Notes: a model not told the origin generated them from the letters alone. A DNA stretch of 64,000 nucleotides from Vibrio atypicus (GCF_009811315.1 NZ_BLID01000003.1:372001-436000), one strand, 5' to 3'. Positions 53,485 to 63,605 are shown, counted from the stretch's first letter. Numbers and translations: made by a program.

Positions 53485-54534
53485 ATGGCGAAAAAACTCA
53501 CGCTAAGTCATGATGCCATTTTAGACAGCGCACAACAAAAACAAGTGCTAAAGTTTATTGCTGCAATCACGCTTCTCATCTTTGTTCCGCTCGGAATTAA
53601 AAACATCCTAATTGGCGAAATTATGCTTGGTGCCGTGCTGCTCGCCTTTGAGATCTCACTCCTATTAGAGGTCACTGCTATTATTTACAATGACTCAAGA
53701 GTATTTGGCTATTTGGTGCCTCTCTCTTTGCTCATTATTTCCATCATTTTGGCCATCCATGTGTTTGGTACCTTAGCCAGCTATTGGGTTTTCCCAATCG
53801 TTATCGCCATTGTGTTTCTCATCAACCAACAAGCGGCAACAATATCCAACGCTATTATTATCTCTGGCGTTTCAATCGCGCTCTATCCCTACCAAGAGCC
53901 TGAAATCATAGCTCGTTATAGCTTTTCTCTTATTGTTACTGTCGTGATTGTTCATGTTGTGGTAAGAGAAGTCAGGAAGCTCCAAGCTGAACTTCGACAC
54001 CTATCTGAACGTGATGCATTGACTGGTGCACTCAACCGTCATCAACTACATCCCTCGTTGGAAGACGCTATTAAGCATTACTCTTATTCAACCATAGTTA
54101 TGATCGATATTGACCATTTCAAATCTATCAACGATCAATACGGACATGATGTGGGGGATCTTGTGATTAACCAAGCGGTCCGTCTGATTGACAATAACAC
54201 TCGCGGAAACGACCTTTTGTTCCGCCTTGGTGGCGATGAGTTTTTGATTCTCTTTAACGGGCTCGATCAGTATGCCGTCGAATCGATTATGAATCTGATC
54301 AACAAGAACATTCGAGAGCAAGAGTATCCATTCAACGCCAAAGTGACGTTGAGCTGTGGAATTGCCGAATCTAAGCCTTTTGAATCGAGTCATGAATGGA
54401 TAAAACGAGCGGATCTTGCGCTTTATCAATCGAAAATGTTAGGGCGAAATCGTGTGTCCCTTTATTCCGAGGCATCGTTCAGTCAGTTAGAAGATATCAA
54501 GCGAGAATTAACTAGCGGTTCAAATATCAGCTAA
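53485..54534 (+). CDS. Membrane GGDEF diguanylate cyclase
   Basis: A 349-residue protein with about six N-terminal hydrophobic helices (residues about 20-165) and a C-terminal GGDEF domain. Signature RLGGDEF and MIDIDHFKSINDQYGHD are intact, so active synthesis is expected. The start follows GGGGTAG weakly. Its 3' end overlaps the convergent Lrp gene by 8 bases. Confidence 0.91.
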   Translation: MAKKLTLSHDAILDSAQQKQVLKFIAAITLLIFVPLGIKNILIGEIMLGAVLLAFEISLLLEVTAIIYNDSRVFGYLVPLSLLIISIILAIHVFGTLASYWVFPIVIAIVFLINQQAATISNAIIISGVSIALYPYQEPEIIARYSFSLIVTVVIVHVVVREVRKLQAELRHLSERDALTGALNRHQLHPSLEDAIKHYSYSTIVMIDIDHFKSINDQYGHDVGDLVINQAVRLIDNNTRGNDLLFRLGGDEFLILFNGLDQYAVESIMNLINKNIREQEYPFNAKVTLSCGIAESKPFESSHEWIKRADLALYQSKMLGRNRVSLYSEASFSQLEDIKRELTSGSNIS

Positions 54535-54982
54535 ATATTGGAACTTCCCGTGACTCTTTGACCTGACGAATAGCCAAGTGGGTATGAATATCTTTGACGT
54601 TATCTAAACGTTGCAGTTTTCTTGTGAATGACTCATAGCCACTTAAATCATGGCTGACCACTTCGAGTAAATAATCATAAGCACCTGATACGACATGACA
54701 ATTAGTGACTTCTTCCATATCAAGTACGGCTTGCTCAAATGCTTCAATCGAATTGGCTTGGTGATTATTTAGACTCACTTCGACAAATACCGTCATCCCA
54801 ATGCCCACTTCTTGCTTGTTCAAGGTTGCTCGGTATCCAGAAATAATCCCATCGTCTTCAAGCTTTTTAATACGCCTAGCGCAGGGGGAAGCAGACAAGC
54901 CTACTTTATCCGCAATATCAGCCGTTGATTGCCTCGCGTCTTTTTGCAGAAGTGAAAGGATATGACGGTCTATTCTGTCCAT
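54527..54982 (-). CDS. Lrp/AsnC-family transcriptional regulator
   Basis: A 151-residue Lrp-type protein. HTH: DRIDRHILSLLQKDARQSTA plus VGLSASPCARRIKKLEDDG, then the RAM ligand domain (GAYDYLLEVVSHDL). It is divergent from an EamA exporter at 55132, as with many Lrp regulators that control amino-acid export. Ribosome site AAGG. Confidence 0.91.
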   Translation of the reverse strand: MDRIDRHILSLLQKDARQSTADIADKVGLSASPCARRIKKLEDDGIISGYRATLNKQEVGIGMTVFVEVSLNNHQANSIEAFEQAVLDMEEVTNCHVVSGAYDYLLEVVSHDLSGYESFTRKLQRLDNVKDIHTHLAIRQVKESREVPIFS

Positions 54983-55131
54983 GTTCTAACCTTTGATGAA
55001 AAACAGCGCATACTCGCTCGTTGTTAGTTATATCTCGCGCAATTAGCGCTTTCATTAATGAAGTTTGCCATATTTCACCTATAGATACGATTCATAATTA
55101 CGCAAACAATTAACATTCAGGCAACACCGTA

Positions 55132-56055
55132 ATGATTTCTGGTTATTTGGCAATGATTGCCACCCTACTGCTATGGTCTGGCTTTTTCCTATCGCTTAGA
55201 AGTGGCGCGCATTCTGATCTAACAACTGCTGATATTGCTTTAACGCGCTTTCTCATACCTTGCTTGATTTTGCTGCCGCTCGTAATTAAAAAGGCAACGA
55301 GTATACGCAGCGTACCAAAGCGATATTTATTAGGTATGTTCATTGGTTGTGGCTTACCTTATTTGTTCATTGCAGGCTCAGGAATGAAACTGGCGCCGGT
55401 TTCCGATGGTAGCGCCCTTATCCCTGGTACACTGCCTCTGTTTGTTTCTGGCATTGCGGTGTTCCTATTTAAGCAACCTCTTAGCCAACATAGGATTATC
55501 GGCCTCGCTATGGTCGTCGTCGGTATCCTTGCGTTCCTTTCGCAAAGTCTTGGTCATCTAAACACCGAGCTTCTGCAAGGACATCTATTATTCCTTCTTG
55601 GCAGCCTAATGTGGGCCACGTTCACGATATGCGCTCGAGTATCAAACTTAAATCCGCTCGTCGCTGCAGGCTTCATCTCATTAATCTCAAGTTTCATCTT
55701 GATCGGATTGATCGCTATTGATGTATTGCCAAGCCACTTGGCTACGACAGAAAGTAAGGATTGGCCTTGGAAAGAGTTGCTAGGTCACATTACCCTACAA
55801 GGAGTTGGAGCTGGGGTTATCGCTGCATTTACCTATTTGCACGCAATATCGGTATTAGGCGCGGAACGCACGGCTGCGTTTGGAGCAGCGACACCTGCCA
55901 TAGCGACGATCCTCGCTATCCCAGTATTTGGAGAGCAACCTGCAATGATTGGTTGGTTAGCACTAGGTCTTGTTTGCATTGGTAGCCTTATCGCCAGCAA
56001 TATATTTATGAAGCAAGATAGCTCACTACTCTATGAACCACCTAAGTTCAAATAG
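55132..56055 (+). CDS. EamA-family (DMT) exporter
   Basis: A 307-residue ten-helix protein with two EamA repeats. Residues 1-20 are a classical first helix and residues about 85-100 (KLAPVSDGSALIPGTLPLF) and 245-270 (RTAAFGAATPAIATILAIPV) mark the repeat ends. Probably an amino-acid or metabolite exporter controlled by the divergent Lrp regulator. The ribosome site is weak. The 3' end overlaps a small membrane gene by 25 bases. Confidence 0.88.
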   Translation: MISGYLAMIATLLLWSGFFLSLRSGAHSDLTTADIALTRFLIPCLILLPLVIKKATSIRSVPKRYLLGMFIGCGLPYLFIAGSGMKLAPVSDGSALIPGTLPLFVSGIAVFLFKQPLSQHRIIGLAMVVVGILAFLSQSLGHLNTELLQGHLLFLLGSLMWATFTICARVSNLNPLVAAGFISLISSFILIGLIAIDVLPSHLATTESKDWPWKELLGHITLQGVGAGVIAAFTYLHAISVLGAERTAAFGAATPAIATILAIPVFGEQPAMIGWLALGLVCIGSLIASNIFMKQDSSLLYEPPKFK

Positions 56056-56300
56056 AGTAAAACAACGAATGAAGCGCACATCGTCAAACGAAACAAGATA
56101 TGCGCACGATTGACCGGTTTAATATGTACAACCACTGGCGCAGTTAAAAACATCAGCAATAATAGTTTCAAAGCACTGTTCGAAACAAATACAGCGAATA
56201 AAATAATCAACAGAACGTAGAGGGCAATTTCCATGCGCTCTAGATGAATTCTCATGCCAAGTGCGATGACAAAAATGACACTGACGAGTGGTATGAACAT
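56031..56300 (-). CDS. Small membrane protein under a Fur-box promoter, unrecognised family
   Basis: An 89-residue very hydrophobic protein with three or four membrane helices (FIPLVSVIFVIALGM; LYVLLIILFAVFVSN; LLLLMFLTAPVVV; SFVVLLYLNL). I do not recognise the family. I chose the ATG at 56300 because a promoter with a Fur box (56333-56362) lies just upstream; the frame open to 56438 would run through that promoter. Ribosome site is weak. Iron-repressed expression is predicted. Its end overlaps the EamA gene. Confidence 0.6.
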   Translation of the reverse strand: MFIPLVSVIFVIALGMRIHLERMEIALYVLLIILFAVFVSNSALKLLLLMFLTAPVVVHIKPVNRAHILFRLTMCASFVVLLYLNLGGS

Positions 56301-56332
56301 AAGAGGGAATCTCGCTTTCTGACAACAAAAGC

Positions 56333-56362
56333 AATATAAATGATAATCATTATCATATTCAA
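56333..56362 (-). promoter_or_regulatory. Fur box inside a sigma-70 promoter
   Basis: On the minus strand TTGAAT (-35), 18-base spacer and TATATT (-10) surround a Fur box; GATAATCATTATC at 56342-56354 extends to a 16/19 match to the consensus at 56336-56354. It fires toward the small membrane gene and could also block the plus-strand DUF1289 gene. Confidence 0.8.
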
Positions 56363-56464
56363 GCAATTTATGACACCCTATTCTTAACTTTAGATAAACA
56401 CTTTGCAGCAGCGTGGCAAAGCATATTATAGTCACCACCTCTCATAGTAAATGAAGGTATTGGC

Positions 56465-56773
56465 TTGAAAACTCCTTGTGTTGCAGCCTGTAAAAATAAC
56501 GGCGGTATCTGTAATGGTTGTCATCGTACAGTGGACGAGATTACCCAGTGGCGTCATTTCTCCGAACATGAACGCGAGGAAATCATGGGAGCATTACAAG
56601 GCTCACCTTCATCTCACCTTTGTCCTAGCTGTAACGAAAGCGCTGTTTGCGATATTAGCCAAGGTAAAGAGACCTGTTGGTGCTTTTCCTTGGAGCAAAG
56701 AGATACAAGTAGTGTCCAACAAGCTGATCTTTGCCTGTGTAGAAAGTGCTTAACTCAATTACCAATTGCTTAA
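56465..56773 (+). CDS. DUF1289 plus cysteine-rich CWC protein
   Basis: A 102-residue protein with many cysteines. Residues about 1-35 match DUF1289 (TPCVAACKNNGGICNGCHRT), and residues about 60-95 resemble the CWC domain (LCPSCNESAVCD; CWCF; LCLCRKCL). It probably binds metal. It starts with TTG, seven bases after AAGG; no ATG in frame gives the N-terminus. It lies close to the Fur box and may be iron-linked. Function unknown. Confidence 0.8.
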   Translation: MKTPCVAACKNNGGICNGCHRTVDEITQWRHFSEHEREEIMGALQGSPSSHLCPSCNESAVCDISQGKETCWCFSLEQRDTSSVQQADLCLCRKCLTQLPIA

Positions 56774-56978
56774 TTATTCTCAGATAATTGGCTTAAATTT
56801 CAGATAAGATTTTCTAATCCACTCTATAGATTTTTATCTTGCTTGAGATCACACTTTTTGATTGCCAGAGTTGGTAACACCAACTAATATCTCGCGCCTG
56901 AAAGTTCCCTTTCTAATTAAATTTATTAGCTTTGCTACGGCAAGGCTTTTGTTTTTTGCGCTTTGAATTTAGGTGTAG

Positions 56979-58193
56979 TTGGAAATGTCCGCTTCTTCTC
57001 AAGTCATTAAATTAACATTCTTGATTGCTATTTTGACCGCTGTTGGTCAAATGACTCAGACCATGTACGTGCCTTCAATTGGTCATATGGCAAATGAGTT
57101 TTTAGTTTCGCCCGCTGCACTGCAAGCTGTTATGGCGTGCTATCTGATCCCTTATGGATTGTCGCAATTTGTCTACGGCCCCCTTTCCGATCGTTTAGGA
57201 CGCAAGCCTATTATCATTGTCGGTCTGGTGATTTACATCGTTGGTACCATCATGGCTCTGTTTGCACATGAATATGAATGGTTCCTAGCAGGTAGCTTCG
57301 TGCAAGGCCTAGGCATCGGCTGTGGCGGCGCGATGTCCCGTACATTAACACGTGACGTTTTTTCTGGAGCAGAACTGCATAAAGTTAACAGCCTTATCAG
57401 CATGTGCGTGATTTTTTCACCATTAATGGCGCCTGTACTTGGTGGTTATCTAACGGAAGTGTTCGGTTGGCGTTCAAGCTACATGTTCCTTGCTCTGTTC
57501 GGTATTGCCGTTGTCATCACTATGATGACCAGCTTCATGGAAACTCTTCCTAAAGAAAAACGCCGCTATGAAAAAGTTACCGATAGCTACCGTTATGTGC
57601 TATCTGATCGTCGCTTCCAAGGCTACCTAATTTGTTTGATGGCAACGTTTTCAGGCATCGCAATATTTGAAGCGGCAGCAGGTGTATTGCTTGGTGGTGT
57701 ACTACAACTTCCGGCAACGACTGTTAGTGTTTTATTTGTTTTGCCGATTCCGGGTTACTTAGTTGGCGCTGCGCTTTCAAGTATTATTGCCGCTAAGAAA
57801 AATGAAAAAAGTGCGTTGATGTTTGGGCTATTTTCAATCATGGCGGGTTCTTTAATTGTTTTAGTTCCAGGGCTTATGGGACAAACAACAGCGTTGACCT
57901 TAGTGGGTGGTGCAACCGTTTATTTCTTAGGTGCGGGTATCTTATTTCCAGCGGCAACGACTGGCGCGCTTTCTCCTCTTCCTTACCATGCAGGAACAGG
58001 TGGTGCAGTATTAGGTGGCATGCAGAACTTAGGCGCTGGATTAGCAACGCTTGGCGCTTCTATGATTCCAACGACGAACCAAATGCCATTAGGCGCGCTT
58101 ATGCTATTAATGTCTTTGCTGGCTCTTATCGGATTGATTCGAGTTTACCGTAAACAAGACCCATCAAACGACGAAATGCCACTTGCTATTTAA
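56979..58193 (+). CDS. emrD: MFS multidrug efflux transporter EmrD-like
   Basis: A 404-residue twelve-helix MFS protein of the Bcr/EmrD type. AVGQMTQTMYVPSIGHMA, YGLSQFVYGPLSDRLGRKP and GIGCGGAMSRTLTRDVF closely follow EmrD. It would export hydrophobic toxins by proton antiport. TTG at 56979 has better spacing from AGG; ATG at 56985 is a close alternative. Confidence 0.87.
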   Translation: MEMSASSQVIKLTFLIAILTAVGQMTQTMYVPSIGHMANEFLVSPAALQAVMACYLIPYGLSQFVYGPLSDRLGRKPIIIVGLVIYIVGTIMALFAHEYEWFLAGSFVQGLGIGCGGAMSRTLTRDVFSGAELHKVNSLISMCVIFSPLMAPVLGGYLTEVFGWRSSYMFLALFGIAVVITMMTSFMETLPKEKRRYEKVTDSYRYVLSDRRFQGYLICLMATFSGIAIFEAAAGVLLGGVLQLPATTVSVLFVLPIPGYLVGAALSSIIAAKKNEKSALMFGLFSIMAGSLIVLVPGLMGQTTALTLVGGATVYFLGAGILFPAATTGALSPLPYHAGTGGAVLGGMQNLGAGLATLGASMIPTTNQMPLGALMLLMSLLALIGLIRVYRKQDPSNDEMPLAI

Positions 58194-58205
58194 CATGTCA
58201 CAATG

Positions 58206-58240
58206 AAATAAGGCGCTCAATGAGCGCCTTATTTTTTACC
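58206..58240. terminator. Bidirectional terminator
   Basis: A 14-bp perfect stem (AAATAAGGCGCTCA / TGAGCGCCTTATTT) with a one-base apex lies between emrD and viaA; T runs flank both sides. Confidence 0.9.
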
Positions 58241-58252
58241 TGATTGATACCA

Positions 58253-59698
58253 TCACCATTTCTTCATCATACGACCGACTAAGTTCGGGTGGTATGCCCA
58301 GCAATGATCAAACATCGACATCAGTTCTGGGTTGCCGTATTTCGAGACGCTAATAGCATGAAAACGGTTCTTACACGCTTTTAACTCATTGACTTTCTCT
58401 TGCATCTCTTTCGACTGTTTTGGTGCAATAAAGTCAGAGATGACCACCATATCGGCATTCTTGTATTTATCACCTGTCATGAGGTCAATCGACTTCATCA
58501 ATACTGGTTCTAAATCAGTACCACCATGGAAGCTATAGGTTAGGAAATCACTTGCCTCACGCAAACCATCTTGCTTAGTAAGCTCGTAGGTGATTTGTTC
58601 AGATGAAAACAGTATGACGTAACAATCTCGGTCTTCTGCTAATGCAATTTGCATCAAAGCATAAGCCATGGCTTTGGCACACTGCTCTGGGAAACCACTC
58701 ATTGAACCGGATGCATCAACACAAACGATAAAAGGACCTTTTTCAACATCCATTTGTTTATGATCAGGTTTATGCGCCTTCACTTTACGAAGGGTTCGAG
58801 ATTTGCCCTGCATTTTGTAGTTCATCAAGCGTTTATCAATTAAATGCTTATAGAACACCACTTCAAGCTCTGGATAGGCAAGGAACATGGTTTCATTTGG
58901 AAGAAGCTTATTCAGATCATCACTTTCGTGAATTCCAACAATATCGTCTGTTGCTTTATCTGACTTTTCTTCTACCATCTGAAGCTCTTCAGCTGGCGCT
59001 TTATTCAAGTCAGGATCATTGACTTCACCTGCCATACGACCAAGCTTCTCAGCTATTTCTTGTAAGCCTTTGTTCTTTTTCAAGAACTCAGCATGTCGCT
59101 TCATCACGGTGAGATCAGTACGGCTCAATTTCGCTGAAGCCATATCCCATAAACGACCCACACTGCTTTCGTCACCTTCTTCTGTCACTTTATCCATGCT
59201 TTTCATGGTTTCCATGCGCTGGTAGAGATCTTTCAGTACTTTCTCTTTGTTTGCTTCGAGCTCTGTCAGCTGTGCTTGACGAATAGCTTCCGACAAACTC
59301 TGATACCACTGATCACAGAAGTAGTGTGGGAACATTGGGTTGTTAAGCCCTTTGTTTTTTTCCATTAAACGGCGAGCCTGCAGATAGAAAGCAGAATGCC
59401 ACTCAAGCTTTTTGATCACTTCCGGAACTTGCTCGAAAAAAGTCTGCTCATCCCAGTAAATAACCTCCTGGTATAGCGCTAACTCTTGTTGAAAGCGTTC
59501 AGTTTCGCAGACTCGTGTAATGCGTTTTTTAACACTACCTCGCCATTTCAGAAGATGATTTTTAACTGACGTTTTTACACCTCGGTTTTCTGTAACAACC
59601 ATCATTTGAGAGCGCGCCATAAGATCATTGACTGCAGAATCAATCATGCCTGAATCTGCAATCATTAGCGCGAGGTTTAGTCCGTCAGCTCCTAACAT
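58253..59698 (-). CDS. viaA: ViaA, VWA-domain partner of RavA
   Basis: A 481-residue protein. The C-terminal von Willebrand A domain has the MIDAS motif CVDASGSMSG, and the threonine and aspartate positions GGTDL and VISDF. The N-terminal ~300 residues are helical, as in E. coli ViaA. It acts with RavA in membrane/respiratory complex maintenance and cadaverine/Fe-S-linked stress, by knowledge of E. coli. It is 13 bases downstream of ravA. Confidence 0.92.
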   Translation of the reverse strand: MLGADGLNLALMIADSGMIDSAVNDLMARSQMMVVTENRGVKTSVKNHLLKWRGSVKKRITRVCETERFQQELALYQEVIYWDEQTFFEQVPEVIKKLEWHSAFYLQARRLMEKNKGLNNPMFPHYFCDQWYQSLSEAIRQAQLTELEANKEKVLKDLYQRMETMKSMDKVTEEGDESSVGRLWDMASAKLSRTDLTVMKRHAEFLKKNKGLQEIAEKLGRMAGEVNDPDLNKAPAEELQMVEEKSDKATDDIVGIHESDDLNKLLPNETMFLAYPELEVVFYKHLIDKRLMNYKMQGKSRTLRKVKAHKPDHKQMDVEKGPFIVCVDASGSMSGFPEQCAKAMAYALMQIALAEDRDCYVILFSSEQITYELTKQDGLREASDFLTYSFHGGTDLEPVLMKSIDLMTGDKYKNADMVVISDFIAPKQSKEMQEKVNELKACKNRFHAISVSKYGNPELMSMFDHCWAYHPNLVGRMMKKW

Positions 59699-59711
59699 TC
59701 AGCCCCCATTA

Positions 59712-61376
59712 CTACGAGAAATACTGGTTAAGGTTTTTAAAGCGGAAAACAGCACGTTCACTTTCTGTCTTTGTCGACTCTAAAACGTGATGAATGTTTT
59801 GTAGGCTCGCTTCCATTGCACGTGGAAGCTCAGGATCAATAAATCCATGAGGAAGTGCACCATGGAAATTTGAGCGAACCTTACGAAGATGGTGTTCTGC
59901 GTTATTTAATTGCGCCATTGCCTGCTCAGCCTTTGTCAGCCACTCTTGATAAACACCTTCATCAAGCCCATCGTTAGTCACAATAGAAACAAGAATGCCA
60001 CGATTCGCGATATCTTTGATGACGAGATTATTGCCCGCGTCTAAATCAAAGCGTAGGCGGCACATATTAGTGTTTTGGTTAACATAACCATACACATCCC
60101 CGTGCCCCTCTTTGATAGCACGTTCTAGTTCATTTTTCTGTACGTAAACCCAACGACTGTCGCCTTTTTCGGACTCAGAGACTGACATGTTGCTGTGGAG
60201 TATCACCAATTTCACCAAGTCCGGTGTACTACCTACTTTGTAAGTTTTAGCGTTAGAGATGTCGTAACTGTGGATTTGCTTTTTAAGCAGACCTGTTGTT
60301 GATTCCATTGACAACATCATGCCGAATTCCGATTCAAGTTCTTCTTGAATCTCTGCTAGCTCTTCACGGCATAAGTTAATTTGCTGTTCAACTTCTTGCT
60401 GATCAAAAGCGTGTTTAAGTGCAAATTCTTTAATGACATTTCGAACCACATCACGTGATTCCGGGCTGTTCCACAAGCAATCTTGTAGCAAGAGAAGATC
60501 AAGCGGGTTGATCGCATCACGACCATTAAAAAAGGCACTCGCCTTGAGTAATTTAACTGCTTTTTTCCAACGACGGTCAGACACATACATATCTGTATCG
60601 GAAATATCGACGCCTGTGCTGTTTTTAGCCGCCTTCTCTAACATATCTTTTAAGTCATACAGCTTTTCAAACACATCGTCAGTGAGAGATAAGCTTTCTA
60701 ACTCAGATTGCCATTGATGATACTCTTCATCAGTGATTGCGAGACCTGGAGGAATTTTCGCTTCTTGTGGCGTACCTACCGTCAGCATCGATTTGAAATT
60801 CTGTTTATTCTGAATTCGATTTACGAACACGCGCACTAACATACGGTCATATAGCGCTTCAAGTCCGCTGTCTTCATCTGGCAATTCATTTGAAGCAGAG
60901 ACTAATAGTCGCATTGGCACGCGCTCAATCTCACTGCCATTCTTGAACGTTTTTTCGTTCACAACAGTCAACAATGTATTAAGGATCGCAGGGCCCGCTT
61001 TCCAAATTTCATCTAAGAAAACGACTTGAGCTGTCGGCAAGTAACCGTCAGTTAAACGAACATAACGACCATTATCTTTTAGCTCTTGAATACTTAACGG
61101 ACCAAACACCTCTTCCGGGGTAGAAAAACGCGTCATTAAATATTCAAAATAAGAAGAGTTATCAAAAGCCTGAATCAAGCGCTTCGCAATCAAACTTTTT
61201 GCAATACCTGGGGGACCAAGTAAAAACACACTTTCTCCCGCTAGCGCCGCCAGCAAACACAACTTAATCGTGTCTTCGCGTTCATAAACGCCATCGGATA
61301 AAGCATGAGCAAGCTTTTTAATTCTTTCAGAGAGCAACGCTTTTTGAGAGTGGGATACCTGAGTAGGTTTAATCAT
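59712..61376 (-). CDS. ravA: RavA, MoxR-type AAA+ ATPase
   Basis: A 554-residue AAA+ protein. Walker A is [10 protein letters not shown] and Walker [10 protein letters not shown], with an arginine-finger region downstream; MoxR-like sequence continues to about residue 330, followed by a long C-terminal domain (LARA-like). It forms hexamers that work with ViaA. It heads the operon. Ribosome site AGAGGAAC. Confidence 0.94.
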   Translation of the reverse strand: MIKPTQVSHSQKALLSERIKKLAHALSDGVYEREDTIKLCLLAALAGESVFLLGPPGIAKSLIAKRLIQAFDNSSYFEYLMTRFSTPEEVFGPLSIQELKDNGRYVRLTDGYLPTAQVVFLDEIWKAGPAILNTLLTVVNEKTFKNGSEIERVPMRLLVSASNELPDEDSGLEALYDRMLVRVFVNRIQNKQNFKSMLTVGTPQEAKIPPGLAITDEEYHQWQSELESLSLTDDVFEKLYDLKDMLEKAAKNSTGVDISDTDMYVSDRRWKKAVKLLKASAFFNGRDAINPLDLLLLQDCLWNSPESRDVVRNVIKEFALKHAFDQQEVEQQINLCREELAEIQEELESEFGMMLSMESTTGLLKKQIHSYDISNAKTYKVGSTPDLVKLVILHSNMSVSESEKGDSRWVYVQKNELERAIKEGHGDVYGYVNQNTNMCRLRFDLDAGNNLVIKDIANRGILVSIVTNDGLDEGVYQEWLTKAEQAMAQLNNAEHHLRKVRSNFHGALPHGFIDPELPRAMEASLQNIHHVLESTKTESERAVFRFKNLNQYFS

Positions 61377-61410
61377 TTGGCGTTCCTCTGAGGTTTACCA
61401 GGGTAATTAT

Positions 61411-61428
61411 ATGTATAATTTTATACAT
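61411..61428. promoter_or_regulatory. Inverted repeat in ravA promoter
   Basis: ATGTATAA and TTATACAT arms (61411-61418, 61421-61428) are exact inverted repeats with a two-base gap, 35 bases upstream of ravA and beside a TATAAT -10 element on the minus strand. It is a candidate operator. Confidence 0.4.
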
Positions 61429-61643
61429 TTGTTATCACTTTGTTACAAGTAGATTTTCTAGATTGGACAAATCTTTATAGCAAAACCACCCGCGTTGTAA
61501 TTCAGTGCAATCAATGTTTGCAGTTTTGGGGCGCAAATCACTTAATGTGTCGAGCCTAATTAGTCCATTTTCTTGAATATTCTTTCTTTCAAAGAGGGAA
61601 GCGGATAAGGTATTGGCAGCGTTAGTTGTAAAGAATTATAAGT

Positions 61644-62174
61644 ATGACATCACCTTCTAAGGGAAATACCCTCCATACATGGAAACGCATCTCACTCATT
61701 GAGGAGCCGATCACGCTACCAAATGGTAAAGAGATATTACACACAACCATTGCTCACCCAGGGGCAACCGTTATTCTCCCGATCAGCGAAAATGGGGATA
61801 TCATTCTCATCAATCAATTCAGACCATCACTCAAGAAATGGTTATTGGAACTTCCAGCAGGAACAATTGAAAATGACGAGGAGATTGAAGAGTGCGCCAA
61901 ACGTGAGCTTGAAGAAGAAACAGGCTACAGTGCAAGTGAGCTTATTTCATTAGGACAGGTGACTCCACTCGCAGGATTTTGCGACGAGATCCAGTATTTG
62001 TATGTCGCAAAAGGCCTAAATAAGACCAATCGCTTTGAATGTGATGACGACGAAGTCATTGAAGTCATCACTCTTCCAATACAACAACTCGAAAAAATGA
62101 TCGTTTCCGGCGAAATCACCGATGCAAAAACCATCGCGTGCTTAAGCAAAGCAAAACTATGTGGATACATTTAG
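61644..62174 (+). CDS. NUDIX hydrolase (ADP-ribose pyrophosphatase type)
   Basis: A 176-residue NUDIX protein with a good box ([19 protein letters not shown], then ETGY). The upstream [21 protein letters not shown] resembles ADP-sugar pyrophosphatases of the NudF/NudE group; the exact nucleotide is unclear. It sits 10 bases upstream of the threonine aldolase start and may be co-transcribed. Confidence 0.88.
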   Translation: MTSPSKGNTLHTWKRISLIEEPITLPNGKEILHTTIAHPGATVILPISENGDIILINQFRPSLKKWLLELPAGTIENDEEIEECAKRELEEETGYSASELISLGQVTPLAGFCDEIQYLYVAKGLNKTNRFECDDDEVIEVITLPIQQLEKMIVSGEITDAKTIACLSKAKLCGYI

Positions 62175-62184
62175 GAGAATAAGA

Positions 62185-63189
62185 ATGGATTTTCGTTCAG
62201 ATACCGTTACCCAGCCAACACCACAAATGCGTGAAGCAATGGCAAAAGCACCTGTAGGTGATGATGTATACGGTGATGACCCAAGCGTTAATGATCTTGA
62301 ACAATGGGCCGCTGAGCGACACGGGTTCGAAGCCGCACTGTTTACAACATCTGGAACCCAAGCCAACTTACTTGGGCTAATGGCTCACTGTCAGCGTGGC
62401 GACGAGTATTTATGTGGCCAGCAAGCCCACAACTATAAATACGAAGCTGGTGGCGCTGCAGTGTTAGGCTCAATTCAGCCACAACCTATTGAAAATGAGC
62501 CAGATGGTAGTCTCGATTTCGCCAAGCTTAAAGCCGCTATCAAACCCAACGATTCTCATTTTGCTCGCACTAAACTTCTAAGTTTAGAAAACACCATCAA
62601 CGGCAAAGTACTGCCAATGGAATACCTTGCCCAGGCTCGTCAATTTGTTAACGAACACGGTCTTCAACTTCACCTTGATGGAGCACGAGTTTACAACGCG
62701 GTTGCAGCACTCGATGTTGATGTAAAAGAGATCGCCCAATACTTTGATTCGATGACTGTGTGTTTATCTAAAGGTTTAGGTGCACCTATCGGTTCACTGC
62801 TACTTGGCGATGCAGAGTTTATCTCCCGTGCTCGACGTATAAGAAAGATGGTCGGCGGAGGTATGCGTCAGGCAGGTATTTTAGCCGTAGCTGGTAAAAT
62901 GGCACTGACCGATCCGGTGCCACAACTCAAAGTTGACCATGCAAACGCCAAATTATTAGCTGAGTTACTCAATACTCTTCCTGGCTTTAAAGTAAATGCA
63001 GAGTTTGTTCAGACGAACATTGTTTTCGCTAAGCTGGATGAGAGTATCGATATCAACACAATCGCAGAGAAACTTAAGCAAGAGACCATTATTATCTCGC
63101 CAGGAAACCCTATTCGCTTCGTGACGCACCAAGATGTTTCTGAACAAGATATTTTGACGCTTGTCGAAAAGATTAAATCTTACCTGTAA
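62185..63189 (+). CDS. ltaE: Low-specificity L-threonine aldolase
   Basis: A 334-residue PLP enzyme splitting threonine and allo-threonine to glycine and acetaldehyde. [12 protein letters not shown] is the family N-terminus, the PLP lysine lies in [12 protein letters not shown], and [10 protein letters not shown] holds the aspartate. ATG 62185 follows AGGAG; an upstream in-frame start at 62161 lies before the family start. A hairpin follows. Confidence 0.95.
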   Translation: MDFRSDTVTQPTPQMREAMAKAPVGDDVYGDDPSVNDLEQWAAERHGFEAALFTTSGTQANLLGLMAHCQRGDEYLCGQQAHNYKYEAGGAAVLGSIQPQPIENEPDGSLDFAKLKAAIKPNDSHFARTKLLSLENTINGKVLPMEYLAQARQFVNEHGLQLHLDGARVYNAVAALDVDVKEIAQYFDSMTVCLSKGLGAPIGSLLLGDAEFISRARRIRKMVGGGMRQAGILAVAGKMALTDPVPQLKVDHANAKLLAELLNTLPGFKVNAEFVQTNIVFAKLDESIDINTIAEKLKQETIIISPGNPIRFVTHQDVSEQDILTLVEKIKSYL

Positions 63190-63219
63190 GCAAGTTTTGA
63201 TTTATCAATTCATCTATTG

Positions 63220-63250
63220 AGCTTCCCCTTAGGGGAAGCTTTATGCTTTT
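63220..63250 (+). terminator. Probable terminator after ltaE
   Basis: A 10-bp perfect stem (AGCTTCCCCT / AGGGGAAGCT) around one base, followed by an interrupted T tract, so moderate strength. Confidence 0.7.
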
Positions 63251-63277
63251 TAGAGTTGAATAAGTTGAGAAGCCTAA

Positions 63278-63592
63278 ATGAAGCAACGTTTATCTCTGTT
63301 AGCATTATTTCTTTTTCTACCGCTAAGCAGTGCTAACGCCAATGGAAACCCAGAGCTCGGTAAAATAAAGTCACCGAGTTGCGTTTTTTGTCACGGTAGC
63401 AATGGGCAAGCAGTTAATGATACCTACCCTAACCTAAACGGGCAAAATGCAGAATATCTAGTCCAATCCATGCTTAGTTATCAAAATGGATTACGCAAAG
63501 GAGACTTGGCCGCAATGATGCAAGCCCAACTCTCTCGACTGAACGAGCAAGACTTACGAGATATCGCCGCTTTTTACGCATCTCAGCCGTAA
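63278..63592 (+). CDS. Periplasmic cytochrome c (class I, c4/c5-like)
   Basis: A 104-residue protein with signal peptide (ending NANGNP) and one haem site CVFCH, with a possible axial methionine in LAAMMQAQ. It is an electron carrier exported to the periplasm, matured by the Ccm system. Partner unknown. Alone between terminators. Confidence 0.9.
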   Translation: MKQRLSLLALFLFLPLSSANANGNPELGKIKSPSCVFCHGSNGQAVNDTYPNLNGQNAEYLVQSMLSYQNGLRKGDLAAMMQAQLSRLNEQDLRDIAAFYASQP

Positions 63593-63605
63593 ACCTCAAT
63601 ATAAA

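Noticed and set aside
54088..54429. 113-codon minus-strand frame in the GGDEF gene
   Set aside because: Antisense to the GGDEF domain, which explains the open frame.
56301..56438. Longer start for the small membrane protein
   Set aside because: It would translate through the promoter and Fur box; the extra residues look non-coding.
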